Positions 20,885 through 32,966 of a stretch of 64,000 nt of DNA are shown one piece after another. Source of the DNA: Haematococcus lacustris (taxonomy: Eukaryota > Chlorophyta > Chlorophyceae > Chlamydomonadales > Haematococcaceae); assembly GCA_030144725.1 (NCBI GenBank), contig JASKMD010000017.1, forward strand, positions 5,947,992-6,011,991, given 5' to 3'. The position numbers and the translations under genes were made by a program. The stretch's first letter is position 1, and each line of letters starts with the position of its first letter. The notes below the pieces were generated by a model. The model was not told the DNA's origin, did not search any database, and saw nothing but the letters and a program-made list of their open reading frames with translations.

Positions 20885-23317
20885 ATAACGGTCGAGGCTG
20901 GGTCGAGAGTTGCGGTAAACGTCGAGGCGCAGCCGAGACGTTTACGCAACTCGAGACCTGGCCGAGACTGTTATTTGGACGTGAACAGCGCTGGCCGAGA
21001 CATTATGCGATATCCCTTTACATTACGGGTACCTTCTTTCTAGCTTGCTAGCTGTCGCGGCTAGCCTTGCCGTTGCCTAAGCACCGCGCTGCTACCGCGG
21101 ACACCTTTGACTTGCAAAACACTTTTCCCGTAATTGGGTCAAGGCTCGCACTTTTCCCGTAATTTTGACCAAGGCTCGCACTTTTCCCGTAATTTTGACC
21201 AAGGCTCGCACTTTTTCAGTAATTTTGAGAAGGCCTGCACTTTTCCCGTAATTGTTGCAAGGCGCGCACTTTTCCCACTTCTCACTCCTGCCTGAGTTTG
21301 GTTCGAGTCCCAAGCTCTTGTCCCAGTCTTCATCGTAGTCTCAGCCATCATACCCGATAGCACATACACGACCGGCAGCAAGAACAGTGGACGACGATGT
21401 TGAGCACGAGTCCCTCGATTTAACTTGCCGCCCCCTCCGCTGGAGATTGCAACTGCACGTCGTGCAGCAGCAAGACTGTCAGGTGAGAACAGTAGAATAA
21501 CCGCGTTGACCATGGTAACCGCCTTGACCAACATTGACCTTACTTTGCTGCCAACATTGACGACTACCGCCTAAATGACCACCCCAAGTAAGCTAGCTCA
21601 ATTCACCACAACAGCTTGCGGACGCGACAGCCAAGTCAAGCCAAGCTTTGCTGATGCGACAATGGAGCTCTTGGACTCCGCGGTTTGGGGTCTTTAACGG
21701 GTGGGCCTTGCAAAGCCACGCGAGCAATATGCGGATGCTGCCGCTTAGCCTGACTTCTACCATTATTCAGCTTTGTGCGATAGTTGTCTACCTTGCATAG
21801 CAGGAACTTGCATATTGCCGCTACCTGCAATCACGCATATCTACCTAGCTGCTGCCCTTGCTTCACCCTATGTAGTTGCCCGCATCCTGCCCCTTGCTGC
21901 TGCCTACTGTTGACCCTGTTGCTGTCCCTGCGGCCTACTGCCCTCATTGCTTCGGTACTAGTGCATATGGCTGCTGCCGGACGTGTCAAGTTGCCATTGC
22001 TGCCGCCCATGCCGTGTGCTACGCCCAGCTGCTGCTGACTGCTGACCTTGCTACCCCTGGCTGCTGCCCTTCCGTGCGGCCTACTGCCCCTCATTGCCTA
22101 GGTTGTAGTGCATATGGCTGCTGCCAGACGCGTCATGTTGCCATTGCTACCGCCCATGCCGCGTGCTACGCCTAGCTGCTGCTGACCTTGCTACCCCTGG
22201 CTGCTGCCCTTCCGTGCGGCCTACTGCCCCTCATTGCCTAGGTTGTAGTGCATATGGCTGCTGCCAGACGCGTCATGTTGCCATTGCTACCGCCCATGCC
22301 GCGTGCTACGCCTAGCTGCTGCTGACCTTGCTACCCCTGGCTGCTGCCCTTCCGTGCGGCCTACTGCCCCTCATTGCCTAGGTTGTAAATATATGGCTGC
22401 TGCCGGACGCGTCAAGTTGCCATTGCTGATGCCCATGCCGCGTGCTACGCCCAGCTGCTGCCGACTGCTGACCTTGTTACCCTTGGCTGCTGCCCTTCCC
22501 TGCGGCCTACTGCCCCTCATTGTCTAGGTAGTAGTGCATATGGCTGCTGCCGGACGCGTCATGTTGCCATTGCTACCGCCCATGCCGCGTGCTACGCCCA
22601 GCTGCTGCCGACTGCTGACCTTGTTACCCTTGGCTGCTGCCCTTCCCTGCGGCCTACTGCCCCTCATTGTCTAGGTAGTAGTGCATATGGCTGCTGCCGG
22701 ACGCGTTATGTAGCTATAGCTACCGCCCATGCCGCGTGCTGCGCCCAGCTGCTACCGACTGCTGACCTTGTTACCCCTGGCTGCTGCCCTTCCGTGTGGC
22801 ATACTGCCCCTCTTTGCCTAGGTGCATGTGGCTTCTGCAGGACGTGTTGTGTAGCTATAGCTGCCGCCCATGCCTCAGCATTCTTAACCCTAGCTGCCCG
22901 ACCTACTCCCTGGTGTTTTGCTCGACGCTCAATCGCCCTGGGCAGACTGCTCCAAACTGCCGTATTGCCCTCGCCAATGTTGTCGCCAATCGCGCGTTTT
23001 GTGCAGATTGTTACAACTGGACGAGACTGCTCCAAACTGCCGTATTGCCCTCGCCAATGTCGTCGCCAATCGCGCGTTTTGTGCAGATTGTTAATACTGG
23101 ACGAAGTATGTTTTTATTTGTGTGGCAGGGTTAGCGCATTGCGTCGTAATTTGTAGGGTCGTTTGAGTTCAGTGTGGTGCACGTTTTTTGTCTTTCCTGT
23201 AAAAGCTGTAATTGTGGTAATCGACCCCGTAATAGCCCTCTCACGTCCCGACGTCTGTATAATGTCAACTTTACGACTATATAACGATTTGTGATTTTCT
23301 CGTAATGGAAAGGGATT
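20885..23317 (-). repeat. Right arm of the giant palindrome
   Basis: Inverted copy of 18513-20846. It has its own 147-bp minisatellite (about 21890-22800) and a private 70-bp direct duplication near 22945-23100 (CTGCTCCAAACTGCCGTATT twice) not seen in the left arm. Confidence 0.88.
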
Positions 23318-23494
23318 TTCCCGTAACAGCTCGGCCTCCGACATTATACTATACTTAACTCTTCATCGGTTAGCATTTTCCTGAACGGCTTGGACCGGCT
23401 CGACCCGAGCGATGGCTACAGCAACGCTACCACGGTATCGTGCTGCCCGGGCTGCAACACCATGAAGAGCTCCCGGTTCTTTTGAGCAGCCTGT

Positions 23495-23539
23495 GTGCCC
23501 GGATCACACCTTGTGCTGGCGTAGGCTGAACGGCCCTTC
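23495..23539 (-). pseudogene. Captured 45-bp fragment of an RNB exonuclease exon
   Basis: This stretch matches 29657-29701 of the RNR1-like gene at 41 of 45 positions. On the minus strand it reads EGPFSLRQHK followed by a GT donor, the same exon end as in the gene. It lies between the HNH stop and Fanzor derivative E. Confidence 0.7.
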
Positions 23540-23552
23540 ACGCTTTACGATC

Positions 23553-23987
23553 GCTAGCTTTACGATCGCCCAGATCAGTGTATTTTCACACAACCGTGTA
23601 TTTTTCACGGGAAACCCAAGTTGCTAGAAAAGGCTACCGCCCGTCGCACTGCGCATCGCGTGATGGCTAAGAAGAAGCGGAAGGGTAGCGACAAGAAACA
23701 TAAAGGTTCGTGTCCCCAGCCGTGACGTGAGCCCTTTGTTGAGCTGTCATCAGCTTACGATTAGTGCATGCAGGTCATGCCAACTCTACATCATAGCCCT
23801 CGGGTCAGGCAATAGTGTAGGTGGTAGGCGGGCTCATGTGCCATGTGCACTGGGTTTACTCCACACAGCCCAATAACACTGTTTGAGTCGGCCCATTATT
23901 GCCCACTAGTATAATCCCGCTAGTGGCTGCTAGTGGGTACTTCTGATCCGACTGAAATGGAGGCCCTAGTGAGGGACAATAGGGCTG
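23553..23987 (+). mobile_element. Fanzor deletion derivative E (about 435 bp)
   Basis: The first part is nearly identical to copy B from CTAGCTTTACGATCGCCC through the ATG (23663) and the first 14 codons (MAKKKRKGSDKKHK) into intron 1. At 23722 it jumps directly to the 3' noncoding block of copy B (CCCTTTGTTGAGCTGTCATC) and continues to GAGGGACAATAGGGCTG. The nuclease coding region is gone, so it behaves like a MITE made from a Fanzor element. What it retains should include any sequence needed in cis. Confidence 0.8.
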
Positions 23988-24019
23988 AAGGGTTCTTTTC
24001 TGGCACTTTTTTGGCACAT

Positions 24020-24973
24020 GGTCACCCCCGCCATTGGCTGCACCCCTGATAAACTCCGACCGGTCTTTAAGAGTTTTACAGCGATTTTTGTGCAGGGCGG
24101 TGCAGCTCATCAAAGCGAAGCTAGCGGGCTGCTCGGGCTGATGTGCATCTGTGCCGGGGCGGGCGGGGGTGTTGAGAATCTTGGTCGCGTTGTGCCAGGG
24201 ATGGCCTGCTTAGTGGGTCTGTGATCAACGAACAGCTATCGCGCTCAGCGGCCCAACTTTTCAAGTTTTTGAATTTTTGGTCGGGCGCAGTACCCCCCCT
24301 GACATGTGTTCTAGTGCTAGTGCTAGTGCTGATGACATGTTTGAGGGTGTTTGAATGGCGTGTGGCCTGTCCCTGCACCCGAACAGCGTGCAACTCGTGT
24401 CTTCGAAATGGGCACTTTTCCGGCCGCCATAACTGTCCAACCAGGACGTCAAATGATGGACTGACAGTTCTGTGCGGCTCCTTGTGTGGGTTCCTAACGT
24501 GTCTATTAGACAGAAACGCGTTGTCTTGATGTGTGGGCCGTTTCATCTGGGGGGGGTGATACTCATATCAGCTCAGTTTCTGCATCATTTTTACTAGTTT
24601 TAGTCGGGTTTGGCTGCACAGCAGCCACAGGCATTAATCTATTGAACAAATTGAAGTTGCTGTCACATGTGGACTGAACCCGTGTTGAAGCTCGATATTT
24701 AAGCGCTGTTGCATGCTGGTTTGAAAATTAGTTTGGATGCGCCATTCACGCCGCGCTGGGTCCAGGCTGCCTCTAGCGGTCGCTAAGAGTGTCTGCGTGG
24801 CGCCAGAACACGTCGCGTGTTGGGGGCCAGCCACCCGGCAAACCGCTGGGGCTGGCTGCACTCTAGTTAGACCATCACCAGCTCATCGCACCGATCGGCG
24901 ACCTCATCCGTGCAAAAATGAGTTAGATGTTATCTCTTGAGCCATGGGGGTGCAGCCAATTGCGGGGGTGACC
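24020..24973. mobile_element. 954-bp TIR element with 27-bp TIRs and 4-bp TSD
   Basis: The ends begin GGTCACCCCCGCCATTGG and finish CCAATTGCGGGGGTGACC, with one internal mismatch over 27 bp. ACAT flanks both sides (24016-24019 and 24974-24977). No transposase-like frame was found. I cannot place it in a superfamily. Confidence 0.78.
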
Positions 24974-24977
24974 ACAT

Positions 24978-25474
24978 GCCTGTGTCCTTGACTTTGGCAC
25001 ACAAACAATACTAGAAACAAACGTGAATGACAGGTAATGTTTGGTATCGATTCAGAGAGCAAATGATAAATGTAATATCTGCTCGATGTTCGATGCCAAG
25101 CTCAGTTGACTCACCGAAGCCGCTTGTATGATTTCCACCAACAAACGATGTCCGGCTCTGAGTATAAGTCGCCGTCTCTTGCGCCGGCATGGCCTCGGAC
25201 AACGGAATTACATAAGTGCACAGGGGGCAGCTGACGCACATTTTCACGAGCATCTGCATGAATAACTCAGATCAACTGTGAGCAGATGGTATCCTGGACT
25301 CGACATCATGCAGCCATGTCTAGCTCAGCAGCATGCATCATAACAAAGCACCATGCACACCAGGTGCGTGGGACGCTGCACACACCTGGCAGCAGACATG
25401 CATCCCACAGCCCCGCTGACCTCACGCGTCAGAGGCAGTACCAACTTAGCACCCACCCCAGAGTGCCGCCCCCC
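24978..25474. other. 3' flank of the RNR1-like gene
   Basis: No gene was recognised. The TTGCGCCGGCATGG word near 25180 also occurs in hAT copies at 3.77 and 63.15 kb, so a decayed piece of that family may be present. Confidence 0.45.
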
Positions 25475-28400
25475 CTAAGCTGTGCCGCCTGCTGCCGCCT
25501 GCTGCTCCCCCCCTGCTGCCTGCCCAGCCCAGGTCTCCTCCTCTGCACGCTGCTCGTGCCCCTGGCCAGGCTCTGCCGCCCCCTCCAGGTAGCCGTGCAC
25601 AGCGAAGCGCACCGTGCCAGCCACCGGGTCAGCGGCCAGCACCCCCAGCACTACAACGTCCCCTGGCTGCAGGTGCTCCGAGTCAACCTGCACACATCAC
25701 AGCCAGCAGACCTGCAGCTGGTTGGCCCTGCCGGTCACTGAACACGACTCGTTCAGGAGCAACAGCGGCGGCATCAAGGTTTCTTTGTTCTTAGCGACCC
25801 ATTTGGCAGGCTCGAGCCCATGGTCATGGATGGCCTGATGACTCTGTTGACAGCAGCAGCGGGCTGCAGCCCGGTATGTGGGTGGGTGAGTGCAAAGTGT
25901 GATGTGCTACCCATTGGCAGCAGACTAGCCTACAGGGCGGGAGGACAGCGCCTGGACGAGCTCAGCATTGGGCAGTGCTCTTGCTGCTGGAGGGGACCCG
26001 CATGGAGTTGCATGGTGACATGGGGCATGGGACATGAGGGAGTGATGCATGAGGCATGGCATGGTCAGTGCGCATCACTAGCAGAGCTGCCCCTGCATAG
26101 CAGCAGCAGAGGTTTGCGCGATGCAGCTCATCCCCTGCTGCTGCTTCACTACCTTGCAGCAGCTTCAGGTCAAACACTCAGTCACCCAGTCAGGTGAAAC
26201 ACTCAGGTCACAAGCAGGAGAGCAGCCAGGATGCACTCCACAGCAGCCAGGCTCTAACCCACCCCTGCCACCTCTCCCCACCCTACCGCACACCTGGGCC
26301 TTGCCTGTCCCACCCCCCCACTGCCCAGCCCACACCCAACCTTTCCCACCCTGCCCTGGCCCCGCCCGCCCCACCCCTCCTGCACCGACCCACCCTGACA
26401 GCCACCTCCAGGCCCAGCTCGTCAATGAGCAGCGCCGCCAGCTGCAGCTCCTTGCGCTGCCAGCCTAGGAAAACAGCCGGCCAGTCCCGTCCGCAGTCAG
26501 CTCGCAGGTGCTGCCGGAAGTATTCTGAAGCCAGCAGAGCACAGCAGGAGGGGGTGGGGTCGAGGGGGTGGGGTGGGGGTGGGGTCAGAGGGGGTGGGGC
26601 GGGAGTGGGGTCGGGAGGGGGAGGCTGGCTGACCAGGTGGCCCTCCCCCTTCCCCCCTGAGACACTCACCCGCTACCCAGTACTTTTCCTCCGCCCGCTC
26701 CGCCTGGCCCAGCTGGCGCATGGCCTCGCTGCTGGCTGCCTGCACCAGGGCTTGCACAGAAGCGGCCCCGTAGGGGGCGGGGGCGTCCAGGGCCAGGGCC
26801 TTCAGGTTTGCATGGGCCATCAGATCAGGCAGCCTGGGGTCAGGGTCAGGGTCAGGGTCAGGGTCAGGGTCAGGGTCAGGGTCAGGGTCAGGGTCAGGGT
26901 CAGGGTCAGGGTCAGGGTCAGGGTCAGGGTCAGGGTCAGGGTCAGGGTCAGGGTCAGGGTCAGGGTCAGGGTCAGGGTCAGGGTCAGGGTCAGGGTCAGG
27001 GTCAGGGTCAGGGTCAGGGTCAGGGTCAGGGTCAGGGTCAGGGTCAGGGTCAGGGTCAGGGTCAGGGTCAGGGTCAGGGTCAGGGTCAGGGTCAGGGTCA
27101 GGGTCAGGGTCAGGGTCAGGGTCAGGGTCAGGGTCAGGGTCAGGGTCAGGGTCAGGGTCAGGGTCAGGGTCAGGGTCAGGGTCAGGGTCAGGGTCAGGGT
27201 CAGGGTCAGGGTCAGGGTCAGGGTCAGGGTCAGGGTCAGGGTCAGGGTCAGGGTCAGGGTCAGGGTCAGGGTCAGGGGCGTGACGTTGTGGTGGGGGTCG
27301 CATGGATTAAGACGGCCGCAGCAGCAGGGTCAGGGGGGAGGGGAAGGGGTGGGGGTGGGAGGCAGGGGCAGCCCGGATCTGCATGCACCCGAGCTGACCC
27401 GCATGACCTGTGTTGCCAACATCAGGGGGTCAGCAGCGGGCATGGGGGGCAGCAGGGAGGGCGCAGGGAGGCAGAGGTGGGTGAGCAGCCAGCAGGGGTC
27501 AGACCTGCGGATGGGGCTAGTGACTTGCACGTAAGCGTCCAGGCCCAAGCTGGCGTGGCGGTGGGGGGTGGAGGCTAGGGTGCTGCGCGTCATCTGGCGG
27601 CGCAGGGCGTAGGCATGGCCTGGGCTGGAGACGCCAGTCTCCCCCTCCTCCTGCAGCGGCACCTGGGGCTGGGGCTGGCCTCTGTAGGGCAGGGGCAGGC
27701 CGGCGGCTGTCCCTGCGCCAGGCCACACATGCAGGAGGGTGAGCAGGCAGACATCACAACAGCAGGTCTGCAGGCAGGTAGTAAGCAGCACAGCAGTTCG
27801 TTTTGTCATAGGCCACTGGCAGGCGGCAGGCAGGCGGCAGGCAGGACAGCAGCTGGGTGATTCACAGGCAGTGGGTGGCTGGCTGGCTGTGAGGCGATAC
27901 AGTTGAGGGGTAGCTGGGGGCTGTGGCAAGGGTTAGGGACCAGGCCCCCCAGGTGCCCACAGGCTGCCTAGCGCCCCGGTGATGGCCAAGCAACAGGCCT
28001 GGGGCAGGGGCCAGGTCAGAGGAAGGGCAGTGCCGCCGCCGCCGCAACAGGCCATAGGCCCCCACATTCTGACAGCGGTTGCTGGCACAGACTGGCTCCC
28101 CCAAACAGACACACATTCACTGATCCCACCCATACCCTGCACACTACGCACTGCAGCCCCACACCCCGCCCCTTACCCTAAAGCCTTCAGGGCTTGACCC
28201 CGCCCCCTGCCACTCACCCACACCCCCTGCCACCTGCCCAGCCAGGATCATCATCTCCGCCACCAGGCTGCGGCTGACACTCTCGTGTTGGCTGATGCGC
28301 CTGATGCTCACTGCAGGCTGCCTGGCGTCCAGGTCCTGCCAGTCCACACTGACCTGCAGGGGGGGCCGGGTGCAGGTGGGGAAGAGGGGGAGGGGGAGGG

Positions 28401-30683
28401 GGGAGGGGAGACGAGAGGAGGAGAAGGGGAGGAGGGGGGGCATAGGGGTGCTTAACCAGCTACAATTGCAGGGCAGTGGGCGGGCGGGCGGGCAGGCGGG
28501 TGGGCGGGCAGGGGGGTGGGCAGGGAGCTTTACCTTGGCTTCAGGGAGTGTGATGTCGATGCAGCCATTGTCTTGTCGCCACCTCTTGCGCAACAATGCC
28601 GCGGCTGCCAGCAACTGAAGCTCACGCTGCATACCTGCACACTGCTGCTCGCTGCCATCATTGCCACCCGCACCATCACTGCTGCTGCTGCTGCCGCTGG
28701 TTGCGGCAGCAGTGGTGTCAGTGGTGGTCTGGTGCACTGCCTCTGCTGGTGGCATGGCGCCCTGGGCTGTAGCCAGCAGCTGGTCGGCTTGCTGGTATGT
28801 CAGCTTGTGAGTGACGCGCACCTGCAGCCAGCCGCGAGCACACACCCGAACGTGGGTCAGGCCGGGTAAGCAGCCCAGCAGGACCCGGGTGGCCTGTCAT
28901 CTGCTCAGTGATGTCTTTTGCTTCCTTTGCCCGCACACGCCTCCTAACTCACGCATCCAGGGCGGCAGCATCCCATGCCTCACTTCACCACCACATACAA
29001 TAGCAGTGGCAGCAGTGGTGGTGCGGGTGGTAGTGGTGGTAGTGCCTGCCTCTGCAATAGCAATGGTAGTGCCTGATAGCAGTGGCAGCAGGGCCTGCCT
29101 CTGCCCAGGTTGCCGCTTAAGGGGTAGCACAAGCAGGGCGTATGGACCACCACCACCAGACACCTACCCACCCGCGCAGGGCTGACGCACAGGTCTGCCA
29201 GGCTGCCGTCTGAGCGCAGCACAGCTCCAAAGCTCAGCACCTCCACCTCCTGAGGCCATCGAGTCAGCGAGTGCACGACAGCAAATGGGCCGAGGGCAGC
29301 ATCGAGGCAGCATCCAGGCAGCAGCAGCAGCAGCAGCAAGTTTTGAGCACAGCACCCTGCAAGGGTAGGGGACGATCTCCCCTCGCTTGGCCTCTGCCTA
29401 AGTTGCTTCGGTTCACAAACGTGCTGTGGGTTGAAGGGGCGAACTAGTTGGGGCAAACCAGGCCCTGTCATGCAGGCGAATGCTTTGCATAAGTTTATTT
29501 TCTTTCTTTCTTTGTCAGCCCAGCCCATGTGCCCAGCCCAGCTCTTGTGCACAGCTGCTCATCTGACCCAGCCCTCATGCCAGCCACCCATGCCACCCAT
29601 CCCTCATGCCCCACCCGCCCATACCCTTCATAGCGCCCCCCTGCAGTGCAGCCTCCGTGCCCGGTTCCCACCTTGTGCTGGCGTAAGCTGAAGGGCCCTT
29701 CCGATAGGCAGCGTGGGAACATGGGCGCATTGCCCCAAGGAAAATACAGGCTGCGCCCACCCCGGCTGCGTGCTGACTCCAGCAGCTGCTCCACGCCGGG
29801 CCAGCCAGGGCGCAGCCAGCGGTCTGGGTCTGCCACATGGACCCAGATCCGTACTGCCGACAGTCCAGGCAGCGGGCCCTCCAGCCCCAGGGGGCCTGTG
29901 CAGCACGCCAAGAGAGGGGAGTGGGGCTGGGCTGGGGGAGCTGTGGGTGGGCTGACACAAGTCACTCTACCGCTGCACTGCACTTCTGCTCTGGTCACAC
30001 CTCTGCAATGCAGCACTGCTGCACAACAACAACAACACTGGGTTGCTAACATTTTGCGGTTGCATGCTGGCTGTGTGCCCTGCATGTGCGCATATCCTGT
30101 GTGCATATCATCTTGCAGGGCATAGAAAAGGGTCATGCAATAACAGGCATAGACAGGGCATAGGAAGGGGGTCCTGCGGCCAGAAGCAATTCAGTGTATC
30201 ACCAGCACATTGTCTCAATGCAATACAGTACAAGCTAGCACCAGAGCCTGTATATGTTGTAAGGAATCACGCTGGGGGCATCGTGGCTGTCAGTCATATC
30301 TCTCACACCCCATGCAAAGCCCATGAACCCACCGTCGGTGTCGATGAGCTGAACAGACAGCCCATCATCCACCTCCGTGGTCGACTGATCATCGATGGTG
30401 ATACAGCGCAGGTGCGTGAGGTCCAGCCGAGTTGTGGCGTGTGGGTCAGGAGGAGGGGAGGCGGCCAGCACCTGCACAGCCCCCAAGCAGCAGCTACCCC
30501 AGAGCTGAGCCCACCTACCGGCTGGCTATTCTCACCCCTAGTTCTAGGATGCTGCAACAATGCCGGCAGCATCTCATTGGACCACATACCGGCAAATGAC
30601 ACGTTACCGTTATTGTTACAATTATTAATACTACTATTACTGTTGTGGTGATTTGTTATTGTCATCATTCTTGTTGTTGTGAA

Positions 30684-30755
<72 letters not shown>

Positions 30756-32910
30756 AATGACGATGTCACGCTTACGACTGCTGCTGGTAGTGAGTGCAAC
30801 CACAGATGGGGCCAGCAGCAAAGGAGCATGCATTGTGGGCAGCTTCTACCACAGATGCCACCCCACTGCACCTGTGCCCAGCACCTGCCATACCTGAGCC
30901 ATTTGCTCCAGCTGGGAATTGAACCCCAGTTGCACGCCCCGCCGCAGCGCTGCCAGCGGCTCGTGAAGGCGGAATGCACGCAGGTCGACCAGCAGGCTGG
31001 CAGCTGCATCAGCCAGCGCACCCACGCCCGGCAGCCCTGGCGGGCTGTGATGGGTGTGTGCAGGTGAGGCAGAGTGGGAGGGGGCGGATGCAGGGGGCGG
31101 GCGGATGCCTGCCAGCTGGAGGGTCTCCATAGCCAAGACAAGAGAGGCGGTGGGGCAGGCTGACGAGCCCTTGATTGCCAGAGCCTGGGGGAGTAGGCAG
31201 GCAGGGGCAGGAGCTGTGGACGGCAAGGCAGGAGGGCCGGCAGGTGGGTGGGCGGGTGGGCAGGTGGGTGGGCAGGTGGGTGGGCAGGTGGATGGGCATC
31301 CAGATGTGTTGATGGGGAGGCTCAGGGGTGGGTGGGCAGGCAGTGGGAGGGCTGCAGTGAGTGTTTGGGGTGCAGGCTTTAGGGTGGCAGCCGGCAGGGG
31401 CTGGGGACACCTAGACAAGCCCTGCGCTAGTCACACCTTCCAGGCCGGACAGGCGGGTGGGCAGGCTGGCAGGCAGGTTGAAAGCCCCTGTACCCACCTT
31501 GAGCGCCCTGATGCGTGCGCCATGCGGGCTGGCCTCCCATTCCTCAGCGCTCGGCTGCCCCGCCCGGCTGCGGCTGGACAGAGCCTGCCGGGCGGCTGCT
31601 GCCCAGGCTGCCCGATCAGCGGCCGCCACTGCAGCCTCCTCGGCCTGCACCAGTGGTAAGGGCAGCAGCAGGAGCAGCAGCAGCAGCAGGCGCAGTCAGC
31701 AGCAGGAGCTAGCTTACCAGCAGCCAGCACCAGGGGGCCGCACAGGGCACAACACAGGCTGCAGGCTTCAGCACATGACAATGGGGCGCACCTAGCACAC
31801 AGCGCGCATGGATGAAGCAATGTTGTAGCATTGTCAACGCAAGGTGAAGGGCAAGGTGTCAGGAGACAACTTGGCTATGTTTGGCTAGGTTTCAGCACGG
31901 TTGAGACGCACGGCATTTGGTAGAGCAGAGCTAGAGCTAAACTGGGTTAAGCGGCGCATGGTGCCCCTCAAGTGAAGCAGGGGTGCGCCTTGCAGTTGAG
32001 CAGGTGCTACACTGCAGCTGGTGGTGGCAGGCAGCAGGTTGCCCTGCACAAGGGGAAGGGGGCTGTGAGACCAAGTCACGGGGCGAGTGGGACGGCAAGG
32101 GAACGAGGGCTGCGGCGGGGCAGGGCGGGAGGCCTGCCTGCTCTGGCCCTGGCCGCTGCTTGCCTGCTTCAACAGCTGCTGCACAGTGTCAGGGGTGCGG
32201 GGTTCAAACACCGGCAAAGCCCCAGCCTGGCTAGCCTTGCTGCTGGGCACCTGTGTACAGCAGCAGCAGCAGGAGGAGGAGAGAGGGTAGGCAGACACAT
32301 CAGCCTGCAGTAATGCATGGCAGTAGCGCTGCTGCTGCTGCTGCTGCTGTTGAATTGGCACTTGCTGTTGAGGACCTGCTGTGGTGTAAGACCCACTAGC
32401 ATCAGGCTCTTTCCCTCGCCACTGGGCTGGGCTGGCTGCAGCTGCTACCCTTCCCCCCAATGCCTGGTCCTCACCATCATTGCCCTGACTGGGGCTGCAC
32501 CACACCCATCCCGCTGGCCCCACACACATGACCAGCATGACCCCAGCGCCCTGTCAGCAGCAAGCGCCCTGCCAGGGATCCTCTGAAGCCACACACATCC
32601 TCCACGCCCCCCATCTTACTGCTCCAGCTCCACCCCCCTTCTCCTCACCAGAGGAGCCAGGCCAGGTGACCCCCTCCCACCCTGAGGCCATGACCCCCCC
32701 TGGACCTGCCGACTGACTCCCACCTCCCCTCCCTGGTCACACCTCTTTTGCAAGGTCACACCTGCTTGAAGTACAGCTTGTCCGCGGCCAGCAGCTTGAA
32801 CATGCGGTACAGGTTCACGGGTGACTCATCGCTCAGCACCAGGCCTGTGAGGTCGGCCAGACCTAGGCTGTTGATGCTGTCTGCCACCACCAGCTCCCAG
32901 GCCTCAGCCA

Positions 32911-32966
<56 letters not shown>

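Larger units (their letters stand above)
18513..23353. mobile_element. 4.84 kb giant palindromic (fold-back) element
   Basis: The left arm (18513-20846) and right arm (20885-23317) are inverted copies about 2.3-2.4 kb long around a 38-bp spacer. The spacer (GTATAGTATAATGTCGGAGG...) is an inverted copy of the terminal 37 bp at the right end (23317-23353). The left end lacks that terminal piece. No transposase was recognised. Each arm carries a 147-bp minisatellite and a 30-bp tandem repeat. It interrupts the HNH gene after CHYCD. The class is unknown; a fold-back element or a head-to-head dimer of a smaller TIR element are both possible. Confidence 0.85.
17943..23485 (+). pseudogene. HNH endonuclease gene split by a giant palindromic element
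   Basis: The ATG at 17943 opens a frame whose first residues come from a duplicated ACATATATGTCTACAAC block (MSTYMSTT twice); a later start is possible. A zinc-finger-like N-terminal part (SCKACVTEM, ACADCG, GTCDGCTKKRNQ) precedes a charged middle (NPESARRAWQKQK) and the first HNH half, ending CHYCD at 18512. The 4.84 kb palindrome follows. After it, in the same gene order, comes LNGLDRLDPSDGYSN, then CCPGCNTMKSSRFF and a stop at 23485. GLDRLD...GY...CC..CN..K is the standard HNH core with two CxxC knuckles, as in homing-type and viral HNH enzymes. The two halves fit one interrupted gene. It is divergent from Fanzor copy C. Confidence 0.78.

Noticed and set aside
21290..21320. B-box-like GGTTCGAGTCC suggesting a tRNA gene
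   Set aside because: No A box or cloverleaf-compatible sequence at the proper distance in either palindrome arm.
26497..27578. Long open frames made of GQ, VR or DP repeats
   Set aside because: They are translations of the GGGTCA hexamer array in an RNR1 intron; all frames are open because the unit has no stop.
30645..31141. Poly-D, poly-M, poly-S or poly-I proteins
   Set aside because: Frames of the GAT array in an RNR1 intron.
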